From assembly GCF_900107415.1 (NCBI RefSeq), contig NZ_FNPX01000004.1, forward strand, positions 212,644-276,643: 64,000 nt of DNA, in the 5' to 3' direction. This document shows, one piece after another, positions 18,264 to 26,769 of the stretch. Origin of the DNA: Jannaschia faecimaris (GTDB lineage: Bacteria > Pseudomonadota > Alphaproteobacteria > Rhodobacterales > Rhodobacteraceae). Within the stretch, counting starts at the first letter, position 1. Each line of letters opens with the position of its first letter. Under the pieces are notes generated by a model that was not told where the DNA came from, ran no database searches, and saw nothing but the letters and a program-made list of their open reading frames with translations. Position numbers and translations under genes: made by a program.

Positions 18264-19019
18264 ATGGATATTGACGAACAGATTTCCGCCTGTGCCGGAC
18301 TGGTCCAGCGCGGCGACCCGGACCGGTTTCGCGCCGTCATGGCGGCACCCGTCGGGCTGCGCCGGATGCTTTTCCCGCTTTACGCATTCAATCTGGAAGT
18401 AGCTCGCGCACCGTGGGTCACGAAAGAGCCGCTGATCGCGGAGATGCGTCTGCAGTGGTGGCGCGATGCGCTGGGCGAGATTGCGGGCGGCGGCAACGTG
18501 CGGCGTCATGAGGTTGTCACACCGCTCGCACAAGCGCTGGACCCGCGAGCGGCGCGAGATCTGGATGGTCTGATAGACGCGCGGCGCAAAGATATCGAAG
18601 GTCGCCCCCCCGCGTCCGTCGATGACCTGACCCGCTATCTGGACCGCACGGCGGGCACCTTGCTGTGGACCGCTGCCCGCTTGGCCGGAGCGGCGGATGC
18701 GCCCGCGATCAGGGATGCCGGGCTGGCTTACGGTATGGCCGCCTGGTTGAAGGCCGTGCCCGGTCTTGTCGAAAAAGGTCGCCAACCGCTGCCCCCCGGA
18801 GAGCCGCACGACGTAATATCCGGGTTGGCGAAAGCGGCACTGGACGCCCTGGATCGCTTTGCCCAGTCAAAGGTCGAAAAACCCGCGCGCGCGGTCCTTC
18901 TGGTGCTGAGCGATACACGGGCAGAATTACGCGCCTTTGCCGCCCATCCCGGCCAGACGCCGCAGATAAATCCTGCGATCAGCCGGATCAGGCTGGGGTG
19001 GCACGCAGTGCGGACCTGA
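18264..19019 (+). CDS. Squalene/phytoene synthase-family protein, NDUFAF6-like
   Basis: The 251-residue protein has the SQS_PSY fold (PLYAFNLEVARAPWVTKEPLIAEMRLQWWRDALGEI; later YLDRTAGTLLWTAARLAG). It lacks both Asp-rich DxxxD prenyl-diphosphate motifs needed for catalysis. This form resembles the mitochondrial complex I assembly factor NDUFAF6 and its alphaproteobacterial relatives. An assembly role is therefore more likely than carotenoid or hopanoid synthesis, but no assay-level evidence exists here. No crt genes lie nearby. It starts 9 nt after cimA. Confidence 0.82.
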   Translation: MDIDEQISACAGLVQRGDPDRFRAVMAAPVGLRRMLFPLYAFNLEVARAPWVTKEPLIAEMRLQWWRDALGEIAGGGNVRRHEVVTPLAQALDPRAARDLDGLIDARRKDIEGRPPASVDDLTRYLDRTAGTLLWTAARLAGAADAPAIRDAGLAYGMAAWLKAVPGLVEKGRQPLPPGEPHDVISGLAKAALDALDRFAQSKVEKPARAVLLVLSDTRAELRAFAAHPGQTPQINPAISRIRLGWHAVRT

Positions 19020-19061
19020 CTTCCCGTAGTCCGCCAACCGCTTGTGGCAGGGACGGCTTGT

Positions 19062-19562
19062 TCAGGCGGGATGGGTCTTGAGGTAGGATCGCATGCCGTA
19101 GATCAGCGGCGCGCCTTCCTCCGAGACCTGAACCGCCCGGACCGAGCCGATGATGACGTGGTGCGTGCCCACCAGACTTGTTGACTGAACCTCGCAATCG
19201 AAGCTTGCCAGCGCGTCCAGTACCGGCGCGCCTGTCACGAGGCCGCGCCACTGGCCCACGGCGAACTTGTCGTCCCCCGGCGCACCAACGCGACCGGCGA
19301 AGATGTCGGCCACCTTTTGCTGCTCGCTGGTCAACACGTTCACGGCGAACCGCCCGTTGGCCAGGATCGGGTCAGCGGCCGAAGCCCCCTTGTTTACGCA
19401 GATCAGGATCGTGGGCGTGTCGCCGTCGGCGGATACGCTGGTCATGGCGGACACGGTCACGCCTGCGCGCCCGGCTGGGCCGTCGGTGGTCACGACGCTG
19501 ACCGTCGCGGCGGCGCGGCTCATGGCGTGGACGAAATCGGAGCGGAGCTGTGTATCTGGCAT
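19062..19562 (-). CDS. Flavin reductase-like domain protein
   Basis: The 166-residue protein is of the flavin reductase/HpaC family, FMN-binding split-barrel fold. It contains TVSVVTTDGPAGRAGVTVSAMTSVSADGDTPTILICVNKGASAADPI, NGRFAVNVLTSEQQKVADIFAG and FDCEVQSTSLVGTHHVIIGSV. Such proteins reduce free flavin with NAD(P)H for a partner monooxygenase. No monooxygenase is adjacent, so the partner is unknown. It is convergent with the cimA cluster and divergent from the agmatinase. Confidence 0.9.
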   Translation of the reverse strand: MPDTQLRSDFVHAMSRAAATVSVVTTDGPAGRAGVTVSAMTSVSADGDTPTILICVNKGASAADPILANGRFAVNVLTSEQQKVADIFAGRVGAPGDDKFAVGQWRGLVTGAPVLDALASFDCEVQSTSLVGTHHVIIGSVRAVQVSEEGAPLIYGMRSYLKTHPA

Positions 19563-19654
19563 TATGCGTCACCTAAACCATGCGCGCCCCGTGTCGAGAG
19601 GCTTTCGTCCGCCGCGACATCATGGTCAGGTCAGGCAACACAACGGAGGCGAAG

Positions 19655-20614
19655 ATGGCACTACAGGATGCGCGCGATCAGGTGGACGGGGCGGTAACGC
19701 GAAGCGATCCGCGGGGATTGAACTTCGAGAACGCCTTTGGCGGCGCAACCTCGGCGTTTCGGCGCCAATACACCAAGGACCTGGCGGGTTTTGACCTAGC
19801 TATCACGGGCGTGCCGTTCGATCAGGCGGTGACACACCGCCCCGGCACCCGCTTCGGTCCTCGCGCCATCCGGGAGGCGAGCAGCCTGCAAGTCTTCGAT
19901 CCGCCATATTACTGGGATTTCTCGCCCCTCGATGCCTTCGCCATCGCGGATTACGGCGACGTGGGGTTCGACTATGCCAAGGTCTCGGATTTTCCAGCTG
20001 CGCTCAAGGCGCATATCGCGGGCATCCTTGGGCAGGGGGCGGGTTGCATCGCGATGGGGGGCGACCACTACATCAGCTTTCCGATCCTTCAGGCCCACGC
20101 CGAGAAATACGGCCCCCTCTCGCTGATCCAGTTCGACGCCCATTCCGATACCTGGCCTGATGACGACATGAGCCGCGTGGATCACGGCACGATGTTCTAC
20201 AAGGCGGTGAAGACGGGGATCATCGACCCCACGACAAGCGTTCAGGTCGGCATCCGCACGGTAAATCCCGACACGCTGGGCGTGACCACGATCGACGCGC
20301 GCGCCGTGCACGAAGCCGCCCCGGGCGAAGTGGCGCGGCGGATCAAGGCAATCGTCGGCGACCGTCCGACATATGTGACCTTCGACATTGATGCGCTGGA
20401 TCCGGCCTTTGCGCCCGGCACTGGCACGCCGGTCTGGGGCGGTTTGTCCAGCGGGCAGGCGGCGGCCATCCTGCGGGATCTTGCGGGTATCAACATGATC
20501 GGCGGCGATGTGGTCGAAGTCTCGCCACCCTATGACACCACCGGGGCTACGGCGATCGCGGGCGCGCATGTGGTGATGGAGTTGATGTGCCTTTGGGGGT
20601 TCACCCGGCGCTAG
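19655..20614 (+). CDS. speB: Agmatinase / ureohydrolase
   Basis: The 319-residue ureohydrolase hydrolyses agmatine to putrescine and urea, or a related guanidino compound. All manganese-binding signatures are present: MGGDHYISFP, IQFDAHSDTWPDD and VTFDIDALDPAFAPGTGTPVWGG. The start at 19655 (MALQDARDQ) is chosen because ACGGAGGCG lies just upstream. An upstream frame from 19580 adds 25 non-conserved residues. The family contains agmatinases, guanidinobutyrases and arginases, and the exact substrate is unproven. Confidence 0.9.
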   Translation: MALQDARDQVDGAVTRSDPRGLNFENAFGGATSAFRRQYTKDLAGFDLAITGVPFDQAVTHRPGTRFGPRAIREASSLQVFDPPYYWDFSPLDAFAIADYGDVGFDYAKVSDFPAALKAHIAGILGQGAGCIAMGGDHYISFPILQAHAEKYGPLSLIQFDAHSDTWPDDDMSRVDHGTMFYKAVKTGIIDPTTSVQVGIRTVNPDTLGVTTIDARAVHEAAPGEVARRIKAIVGDRPTYVTFDIDALDPAFAPGTGTPVWGGLSSGQAAAILRDLAGINMIGGDVVEVSPPYDTTGATAIAGAHVVMELMCLWGFTRR

Positions 20615-20624
20615 GGGTGATACA

Positions 20625-21050
20625 TCAGACACTTGGCCGCGACGGGCAGGCGCGGAACGCTTCCACCTTTGCTGCTGCCTTCGACAGATCGATGGCAAGG
20701 GACGTCTGCCCGAGGATCGCAGTTGCGGTCTGGTTCGACTCCAGCCCTGCCAGGACGTTGCCGAACCCGCGATCCGTGACGGTCAGGCGCGTACCCTCGA
20801 TTCGGTGTCGGGTGGTCGAAATGGTCAGCGGGACAGGGCCGTTGAACTGCAGCACGAAAACCGGGAACGCGCGCCAACCTGCGGCGCGGTCGATGTGCAG
20901 CGAATAGATCTGGCTATCCGGGTCGAATGTCACCTGAATTGTCGACTTGCCCCGTATCTGCTCCATCGTGCAGATCGGCACAGGCGAAAAGGTCCAGGCT
21001 AGGGCGGGCCAAGGCAGGGTGCAGAGACAAAGGGAGATACGCAATATCAT
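20625..21050 (-). CDS. Conserved hypothetical secreted protein
   Basis: The 141-residue protein begins with a clear signal peptide (MILRISLCLCTLPWPALA, cleavage before WTF). A periplasmic domain follows with DPDSQIYSLHIDR, FVLQFNGPVPLTISTTRHRI and TVTDRGFGNVLAGLESN. I recognise this as a lineage-specific family of Rhodobacterales with no assigned function. It contains only two cysteines outside the signal (ICTM, ACPS), which could form a disulfide. It is convergent with speB (10 bp) and divergent from lipA. Confidence 0.75.
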   Translation of the reverse strand: MILRISLCLCTLPWPALAWTFSPVPICTMEQIRGKSTIQVTFDPDSQIYSLHIDRAAGWRAFPVFVLQFNGPVPLTISTTRHRIEGTRLTVTDRGFGNVLAGLESNQTATAILGQTSLAIDLSKAAAKVEAFRACPSRPSV

Positions 21051-21187
21051 GCTTCCAACCTATCGCGAGTGCCGGGCAAATCCAGTTTTGGTTTGCATCC
21101 TGCGCATAGCCCCCTGCGGCCCCGCGCCACTGGCGCTGCCAATGCATATCGCTTACATCGTGGGAAACAGCCTTCGGAGGCAAAGAC

Positions 21188-22141
21188 ATGCGCGACCTAA
21201 AAATCCCCGCTGAACGCCATCCCGAAAAGGCGCGGCGCCCAGATAACCCGCAGCCGAAAAAACCGTCGTGGATCCGGGTGAAGGCCCCGGTCGGCGAAGG
21301 CTACAAGCAGACGGCCAAGATCATGCGCGACCACAAACTGGTCACCGTGTGCGAGGAGGCGGGCTGTCCCAACGTCGGCGAATGCTGGTCGCAGGGGCAT
21401 GCCACGATGATGATCATGGGCGAGGTTTGCACCCGTGCGTGCACCTTCTGCAACATCGCCACCGGCAAGCCACCAGAAGCGCTCGATGTGTTCGAGCCGG
21501 GGCGCGTGGCGGACGCGGTTCAAAAGCTGGGGCTGAACCACGTGGTCATCACGTCGGTCGATCGCGACGATGTAGAGGACGGCGGTGCAGAGCATTTCGC
21601 CCAGACGATCCGCGCCATCCGCAAACGATCCCCCGACACCACGATCGAGATCCTGACGCCCGACTTCATTAAATGCGCGCCCGAAGCGCTGGAAGTCGTC
21701 GTCGCGGCCCGGCCGGACGTGTTCAATCACAATCTGGAAACCGTGCCGGGCCTGTACCCCGAAGTGCGGCCCGGCGCGCGGTACTTCCATTCGCTGCGAC
21801 TGCTGCAACGGGTAAAGGAGCTGGACCCGACGATGTTCACCAAGTCTGGCATCATGGTGGGTCTTGGAGAGAACCGGCAATCGGTCGTGCAGGTCATGGA
21901 TGACATGCGGGCCGCCGACATCGATTTCCTGACGATCGGGCAGTACCTGCAACCGACGCCCAAGCATCATGCGGTTGACCGTTTCGTGACGCCCGAAGAG
22001 TTCTCGGCCTACGAGAAGTCGGCCTACGGCAAGGGCTTCCTTATGGTCTCCGCCACGCCGCTGACCCGGTCATCGTACCACGCGGGCGACGATTTCGCCC
22101 GTCTTCGGGACGCGCGGATGAAAAAGCTCGGCCAAGGGTGA
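21188..22141 (+). CDS. lipA: Lipoyl synthase
   Basis: LipA is the radical SAM enzyme that inserts two sulfurs into protein-bound octanoyl groups to make the lipoyl cofactor of 2-oxoacid dehydrogenases and GcvH. The 317-residue product has both clusters: auxiliary [12 protein letters not shown] and radical-[11 protein letters not shown]. It also has [25 protein letters not shown] and the late RSSYHAG serine segment that binds the auxiliary cluster. The start at 21188 follows CGGAGG. It ends 12 bp from the convergent EAL gene. Confidence 0.97.
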   Translation: MRDLKIPAERHPEKARRPDNPQPKKPSWIRVKAPVGEGYKQTAKIMRDHKLVTVCEEAGCPNVGECWSQGHATMMIMGEVCTRACTFCNIATGKPPEALDVFEPGRVADAVQKLGLNHVVITSVDRDDVEDGGAEHFAQTIRAIRKRSPDTTIEILTPDFIKCAPEALEVVVAARPDVFNHNLETVPGLYPEVRPGARYFHSLRLLQRVKELDPTMFTKSGIMVGLGENRQSVVQVMDDMRAADIDFLTIGQYLQPTPKHHAVDRFVTPEEFSAYEKSAYGKGFLMVSATPLTRSSYHAGDDFARLRDARMKKLGQG

Positions 22142-22153
22142 AGGCAGAACGGA

Positions 22154-23377
22154 TCAGACGGCGATCCTGGCGGCGGCAGACGAAATTTCTCCGGGATATC
22201 CGAGCAGATATCCTTGGCCGTAGTCGATTCCTAGCTGGCGCAACATGTCCCGCTCTTCCGGGCGTTCGATACCTTCTGCGGTCAGGCGCGAATTGGTCTC
22301 GGATGCGAAATGAACAAGCGCGGCGGCGAGAGATCGTCGCGCCGGGTCAAGATCGAGGTTGCGGACAAGCGACATGTCGAGCTTGAGGATATCCGGGCGT
22401 AGTTTCAGGATTTGCTGCAAGCCGGCGTAGCCCGCACCGACGTCGTCGATCGCGATGAGTGCACCGGTTGCCCGTACATTTGCGACGGCGCGGGCGAGGG
22501 CGGCGAAATCGCTGGAAGATTGATGCTCCGTGACTTCCAGGGTCAAGCGATGACCGCCTGCTGCTCCAAAGAGAGGCAGAAGCCGGCCGCTTGCGACAGT
22601 ATCGGGCGAGGCATTGACCGACATGCGCAGGTTCGGGGGCAAATCCTTAAGCCTTGTCAATGCCGCTTCGACGGCGCAGGTCTCCGCCTCGGCAAGCCGG
22701 CCCGCAGTCTCCGCGTCGGCAAACCACTTGTCGGGCGTGCGGTAGGGGTCGGACCGAAAGCGTGCCAACGCCTCGAAACTGGAAAGCGCGCCATCCGTGA
22801 GGCGGTAGATCGGCTGATAGGCGATGTCGAACGCCCGGTCGCGCAGCGCCGCGGCGATCCGCGCGGCGGCGGCCGATGTGTCCCCGTCCGCGACCAGTCT
22901 TGCGCGTACCTGCTCGGCCGCAAGATTGGCAAACAGGCGCATGACCTTCAGGTCCCGGTCGTTCAGGCTGGGCTTGGGGGTGGGGGAGAGGCAGCAGAAC
23001 ATGCCGTAGACCGACCCATCCTCCCGATGGATGGGCATGCTGACGTGACTGCCGATCGGGGCGATTTGGGTGATCGGCATGTCGCGCGCCAGTGGAATGG
23101 TGGAGGTATCCGCAATCAGTTCGGGCAGTTCACCGCTTAGGATGAGGCGGCAATACACCTCGTCCAAGGAGCGGCTGGCCCCGGGGCGGATCAGATCTTC
23201 AAGGCCGGGGGCGCTGACGTGCCGGAAGATCGTCTCCTCGCCGACGAACTCAGACAGGTAGGAGATCGGCATATCGAGGTGTTCGCGCACGGCCGCGAGC
23301 GCACGGTCGATCGTGTCTTCCAAAGTGGTGCCGTTCACGGCGATCGCGCTCTTGGTGTCGACTTTCTTCTGATGCAT
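22154..23377 (-). CDS. GAF-EAL cyclic-di-GMP phosphodiesterase
   Basis: The 407-residue cytoplasmic signalling protein has a GAF sensory domain at about residues 15-160 (SYLSEFVGEETIFRHV, YCRLILSGELPELIADT, GSHVSMPIHREDGSVYGMFCCL). An EAL domain follows at about 175-400. EAL catalytic residues look conserved: SFEALARF, VNASPDT, LEVTEHQ, AIDDVGAGYAGLQQ, ILKLDMS, AEGIE and GQGYLLG. A working c-di-GMP phosphodiesterase is therefore likely. There is no GGDEF or membrane segment. The start at 23377 (MHQKKVD) has GGAGACAGAG upstream and is preferred over the longer frame to 23434. Confidence 0.9.
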   Translation of the reverse strand: MHQKKVDTKSAIAVNGTTLEDTIDRALAAVREHLDMPISYLSEFVGEETIFRHVSAPGLEDLIRPGASRSLDEVYCRLILSGELPELIADTSTIPLARDMPITQIAPIGSHVSMPIHREDGSVYGMFCCLSPTPKPSLNDRDLKVMRLFANLAAEQVRARLVADGDTSAAAARIAAALRDRAFDIAYQPIYRLTDGALSSFEALARFRSDPYRTPDKWFADAETAGRLAEAETCAVEAALTRLKDLPPNLRMSVNASPDTVASGRLLPLFGAAGGHRLTLEVTEHQSSSDFAALARAVANVRATGALIAIDDVGAGYAGLQQILKLRPDILKLDMSLVRNLDLDPARRSLAAALVHFASETNSRLTAEGIERPEERDMLRQLGIDYGQGYLLGYPGEISSAAARIAV

Positions 23378-23532
23378 CTCTGTCTCCGGTTTACATCGGA
23401 TGTGTCGCACCCAAACATTAACAGAAAGAAGCACGCTCTCCGGCTGAATACTGAAAAATCAAATGATCCCGGTCTCCGGGATTGGCGCGTAGCGCATGCA
23501 ATCATTCAGGAGTCAAAGGTGTTGTCAGGAAA

Positions 23533-24435
23533 TCAGGGCTGCGCCGATTTCGGGCTTGGCAGCGCCTTGAGGTAGGCGGCAATGGCTGCGCGGTCCGTTT
23601 CGGCCAATTGCGCGGTATTGGCTATGACCTCCACCATGGACCCGCCCGTGCTATCGTAATCGGGCGTGAAGCCGTCAGTCAGGTAGGCGGCGATTTCTTG
23701 GGCGGACCATGTCATTCGATCCGGCGTGAGCGCGGGGATGGTGCCCTTGCCCGACGGATTCGGGGCCCCGGCCAGCCACCGGTCCCGATCCAATCCGCCG
23801 AGCGCGTCGCGTGGCGTATGGCATTCGGCGCAATGGCCGAGCGCCTGAACAAGGTATTGGCCGCGCAACACCTCGGAATCGCCCTCGATGGCCGGTGAAA
23901 ACGCATTCGGCATATAGAGCGCTTTCCACAGGCCGAGCCCGCGCCGGATGGCAAAGGGAAAGCCCAGGTCGTGCGACGCGCTTGCGGCGTCGGACGGCGG
24001 AAGGCTCTGCCAGTAGGCCCAGAGGTCAGCGATGTCCTGCGGGTCGGCCAGCGTGTACGCGGCATAGGGGAAAACGGGGTAGTAGTGCGCCCCGTCCGGC
24101 GAAACACCACGCTGTGTTGCATTGGCGAAGTCCTGCATCGTCCAGGCCCCGATGCCTGCGGTTGGATGCGGCGAGACATTGGGTGCCAGGAAGGTTCCGA
24201 AGTCCGTCACGAAACGCTGCCCGCCCGACAGGATCAGACGGGCTTCGCCCTCCGCCCCCGGTGCGGCATGGCACGCGGCGCAACCGGCTGCATGGAACAC
24301 CGTCTCACCAGCGATCGCATCGCCGGTGAGAGCGGCGAAAACATCTTCGGAAATGCGGGTCGGGGCCGTCAGCCAAAGGCCGGCGGGGAGAGAAATTGCC
24401 CCAAGCAGTCCGATAATGATCGCGAACCGCCGCAT
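23533..24435 (-). CDS. Membrane-anchored or secreted diheme cytochrome c
   Basis: This 300-residue protein has an uncleaved-looking or Sec signal at residues 1-22 and two CXXCH heme-binding motifs: CAACH near residue 52 and CAECH near residue 202. They sit in two cytochrome c domains of the kind found with dehydrogenases. The axial methionine of the second domain could be in GGSMVEV. Such proteins pass electrons in the periplasm. The upstream gene (6 nt away) is a cytochrome c'-type protein, so the two form a small electron-transfer operon. No dedicated dehydrogenase is adjacent. Confidence 0.88.
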   Translation of the reverse strand: MRRFAIIIGLLGAISLPAGLWLTAPTRISEDVFAALTGDAIAGETVFHAAGCAACHAAPGAEGEARLILSGGQRFVTDFGTFLAPNVSPHPTAGIGAWTMQDFANATQRGVSPDGAHYYPVFPYAAYTLADPQDIADLWAYWQSLPPSDAASASHDLGFPFAIRRGLGLWKALYMPNAFSPAIEGDSEVLRGQYLVQALGHCAECHTPRDALGGLDRDRWLAGAPNPSGKGTIPALTPDRMTWSAQEIAAYLTDGFTPDYDSTGGSMVEVIANTAQLAETDRAAIAAYLKALPSPKSAQP

Positions 24436-24441
24436 CCGGGG

Positions 24442-24900
24442 TCAACGCGTCAGGCGGTAATCATCGTGGCAGGCCTTACAGACCTGGCCAAGTTCTCCGA
24501 CGGCACCGCCAAGTCCTTCGATACCGCCCCCGGCAACCGCCTGAAGACCGGCGGCGGCGGTGTCGAAACGATCCCAGATAGCAAGGAAGCCAGCGCGATC
24601 CTCGCCGATCTCGGTCAGGGCGCGACTGCCGTCGATGCCAAGTGTCGGTTCTGGCCAAAGGTTGTCGTGCTGGATCATGCCCACGCCGACCAGACTGTCG
24701 GCGGCAGCCTGCGCGGTGGCGGCGTCATAGTCGTCTTTGCCGCGCACCATGTCTCCGATTGTGCCGAAGTTGATCGAGATGATGTTCATCAGGCCCTGGC
24801 GGGCTTTGACCTCTCGCGGGGTTTCGGCGTGGCTGGCGGCAAATGCCACCGAGACGGTCACGGTTGCGACGATGGCAAGAGTCGGAATGGTACGGCGCAT
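24442..24900 (-). CDS. Cytochrome c'/c556-type class II cytochrome c
   Basis: The 152-residue protein has a signal peptide (to about residue 25, AFAASHA) followed by a four-helix class II cytochrome. The single heme site CKACH is near the C-terminus (VCKACHDDYRLTR), which is diagnostic of the c'/c556 family. The N-terminal helix contains ARQGLMNII, and its methionine may be the sixth ligand. Roles of the family include NO binding and electron transfer. It is the first gene of a two-gene leftward unit with the diheme cytochrome. Confidence 0.9.
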   Translation of the reverse strand: MRRTIPTLAIVATVTVSVAFAASHAETPREVKARQGLMNIISINFGTIGDMVRGKDDYDAATAQAAADSLVGVGMIQHDNLWPEPTLGIDGSRALTEIGEDRAGFLAIWDRFDTAAAGLQAVAGGGIEGLGGAVGELGQVCKACHDDYRLTR

Positions 24901-25031
24901 GGCATTCTCCGGGATGGGTTGAAACGGGTGTTTTAACCGTGCAAGTCGAATCTGTTTCGGTCAACAGCGTAACGGGCGTGCCGCGCGTCGTCGGCAGAAA
25001 GTCCGCGCCGGGCGGGGTTGGCCGCGCGCAG

Positions 25032-25613
25032 TCAGGCCCCGCGTGCCGCTAGCCACGCGGCCCAGGCCTCGGGCGTGTCAAGGTCGGTCGTCGCGGCCTT
25101 GCCCGGTAGGGGGCAGTTTTCCACATCGTGCCGGGCAATGATGTCGCGCGCGCCGATATCGCCGGTCAGGGCCAACAGCTCGGGGAACAGGTCGCGGTGA
25201 AAGATGACCGGCTGTCCGGCCGTGCCGTCCGCATCGGTGGCCCGGAGGATCGGCGCGCTGCCTTCCATCCACGCGGTGGAGAGTTTGGCCAGGGCGCGTG
25301 CGTCGATCTCGGGCATGTCGGCGAGGTGGATCAGGACAGCCTCAGCGTCACAGGCCGCGACGCCCGCCCGGATAGATGCGGACATCGCGCGATCCGGTAC
25401 CTCGACGATGCGGGCGGCCGTGTCGCCCAGCCACGCCCGTCGATCGGAATTCGGGGGCAGGGCAAGTATGACATCGCCTGTCACGCCAAGTGCCGCCCGC
25501 GTCGCGCGCAGGATCAGCGGCGTCCCGTCGATCTCCACAAGCAACTTGTCGGTGCCGCGCATCCGGGAGGAGGATCCTGCGGCCAGGATCAGGATCGCGG
25601 GGGGTGCGCGCAT
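25032..25613 (-). CDS. MobA/MocA-like nucleotidyltransferase
   Basis: The 193-residue NTP transferase has ILILAAGSSSRMRGTDKLLVEIDG (nucleotide-binding loop), LIHLADMPEIDA (metal site) and the late TDLDTPEAWAAW motif. It resembles molybdenum cofactor cytidylyl- or guanylyltransferases (MocA/MobA), used to mature xanthine-dehydrogenase-type enzymes. No molybdoenzyme is in the window. It overlaps fbp by an ATGA junction, so the two are translationally coupled. Confidence 0.85.
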   Translation of the reverse strand: MRAPPAILILAAGSSSRMRGTDKLLVEIDGTPLILRATRAALGVTGDVILALPPNSDRRAWLGDTAARIVEVPDRAMSASIRAGVAACDAEAVLIHLADMPEIDARALAKLSTAWMEGSAPILRATDADGTAGQPVIFHRDLFPELLALTGDIGARDIIARHDVENCPLPGKAATTDLDTPEAWAAWLAARGA

Positions 25614-26608
25614 CAGGACTCCCCTAGATAGGTTTCAATGCGGGCGACCTCCTGGGCCGAGCCGAAGATAAGCGGCGTTTTGGCGTGGATGTCGTCCGGC
25701 GTCAGGTCGAGGATCGGTCGCGTCCCGTCCGTCGCTGCCCCGCCAGCCTGTGCCATCAGGAAGGCGGCCGGGAAGGCTTCATAGAGCAGGCGCAAGTGCC
25801 CGTCGGCGTATCCCGGCCGCGTGTCGGCAGGATAGAGGAACACGCCGCCCTGCATCAGGATCCGATGGAGGTCGCCCACGGCGGCGGCGATCCAGCGCAT
25901 GTTCGTGTTCGACCCGCGCGGCCCGTCTTCGCCAAGCTGCGTATGGGTCAGGTAGCTTTGAAGGCCTTTCGACATGTTGCGCATGTTCGAAGCGTTGAAG
26001 GCGATAAGCTTGGTCGTTTGTGGCACGGTGACGTTTTCGCGCGCGACGCGCCAGCTCTGGTCGCGCGGGTCCAGCGTGAAGATCGTCACGCCCCGGCCCA
26101 ACGATAGTCCCATGTCGATACTGTGCCCGAAGTTGATGTAGCCCGCCGCGACGATTTCGGTGCCCTTGCGGCGTTGGTCGGCGGCGGCGGGAAAGATCGC
26201 GAACAGCAGGCCAAGGGGCGCACCTATGCCGATGCTGCCAGAGCCGTCGATTGGGTCGATGGCAAGATCGTAGGCTGCCCCTTCGGTCATCCGGATCGGC
26301 TCTACTGCTTCCTCGGACACGAGGGTCGCGATCGCGCAGTCGCGCAGCGCCGCGAGGATGTGGTCGTGCGCGGCCATGTCCAATGCCTTCTGCCGGTCAC
26401 CGCTGTCGTTCGTGCCCACGACGGCCGCCGGGTCGCCCGGAAGGCCCGACAGCGCCAGCCGCCCGGCTAGCGGAAGCGCGGCGGCGGCGATGGCGCTGAC
26501 GATCTGGGCAAGCGCGGGGTCTGAAGGTTGCGCGGCGGCCCAATCGTTCAGGGTCGGGATCGCGTGCGTGGGTGTGTCGCCGGGCAGAGTCATGCAATCG
26601 GTCATCAC
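25613..26608 (-). CDS. fbp: Class 1 fructose-1,6-bisphosphatase
   Basis: FBPase hydrolyses fructose-1,6-bisphosphate in gluconeogenesis. The 331-residue product shows LVSEEAVEPI, the metal site YDLAIDPIDGSGSI, INFGHSIDMGLSLGRGV (divergent substrate loop), GSNTNMRWIAAAVGDLHRIL and GGVFLYPADTRPGYADGHLRLLYEAFPAAFLMAQAGG. These are class 1 features, with normal length. It is divergent from eryR across a 161-bp AT-richer region and followed by the overlapping mocA-like gene. Gluconeogenesis would be required for growth on tetritols that enter as erythrose-4-phosphate or on organic acids. Confidence 0.95.
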   Translation of the reverse strand: MMTDCMTLPGDTPTHAIPTLNDWAAAQPSDPALAQIVSAIAAAALPLAGRLALSGLPGDPAAVVGTNDSGDRQKALDMAAHDHILAALRDCAIATLVSEEAVEPIRMTEGAAYDLAIDPIDGSGSIGIGAPLGLLFAIFPAAADQRRKGTEIVAAGYINFGHSIDMGLSLGRGVTIFTLDPRDQSWRVARENVTVPQTTKLIAFNASNMRNMSKGLQSYLTHTQLGEDGPRGSNTNMRWIAAAVGDLHRILMQGGVFLYPADTRPGYADGHLRLLYEAFPAAFLMAQAGGAATDGTRPILDLTPDDIHAKTPLIFGSAQEVARIETYLGES

Positions 26609-26679
26609 GTATCCTTGGCTGCGGTCCGGTGACCGGGGGCATTACCTGTTACGATCACCAGCGAAAAATCACAACATCA

Positions 26680-26735
26680 TGTCACAATGTCACAAATGTC
26701 ATGTTGAATATCTCACGCAGTCGATTACAAATAAC
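26680..26735. promoter_or_regulatory. fbp/eryR divergent promoter with TGTCA repeats and ACAAATAAC motif
   Basis: Three TGTCA direct repeats lie at 26680-26684, 26688-26692 and 26697-26701. ACAAATAAC follows at 26727-26735. The same 9-mer occurs (reverse complement, 37742-37750) in front of the ery transporter operon. These are candidate operators for the DeoR-type EryR or for EryD, and are inferred only. Confidence 0.45.
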
Positions 26736-26769
26736 ACAGTGGGCCGGGAGAGTCCCGAAAGGATAACAA

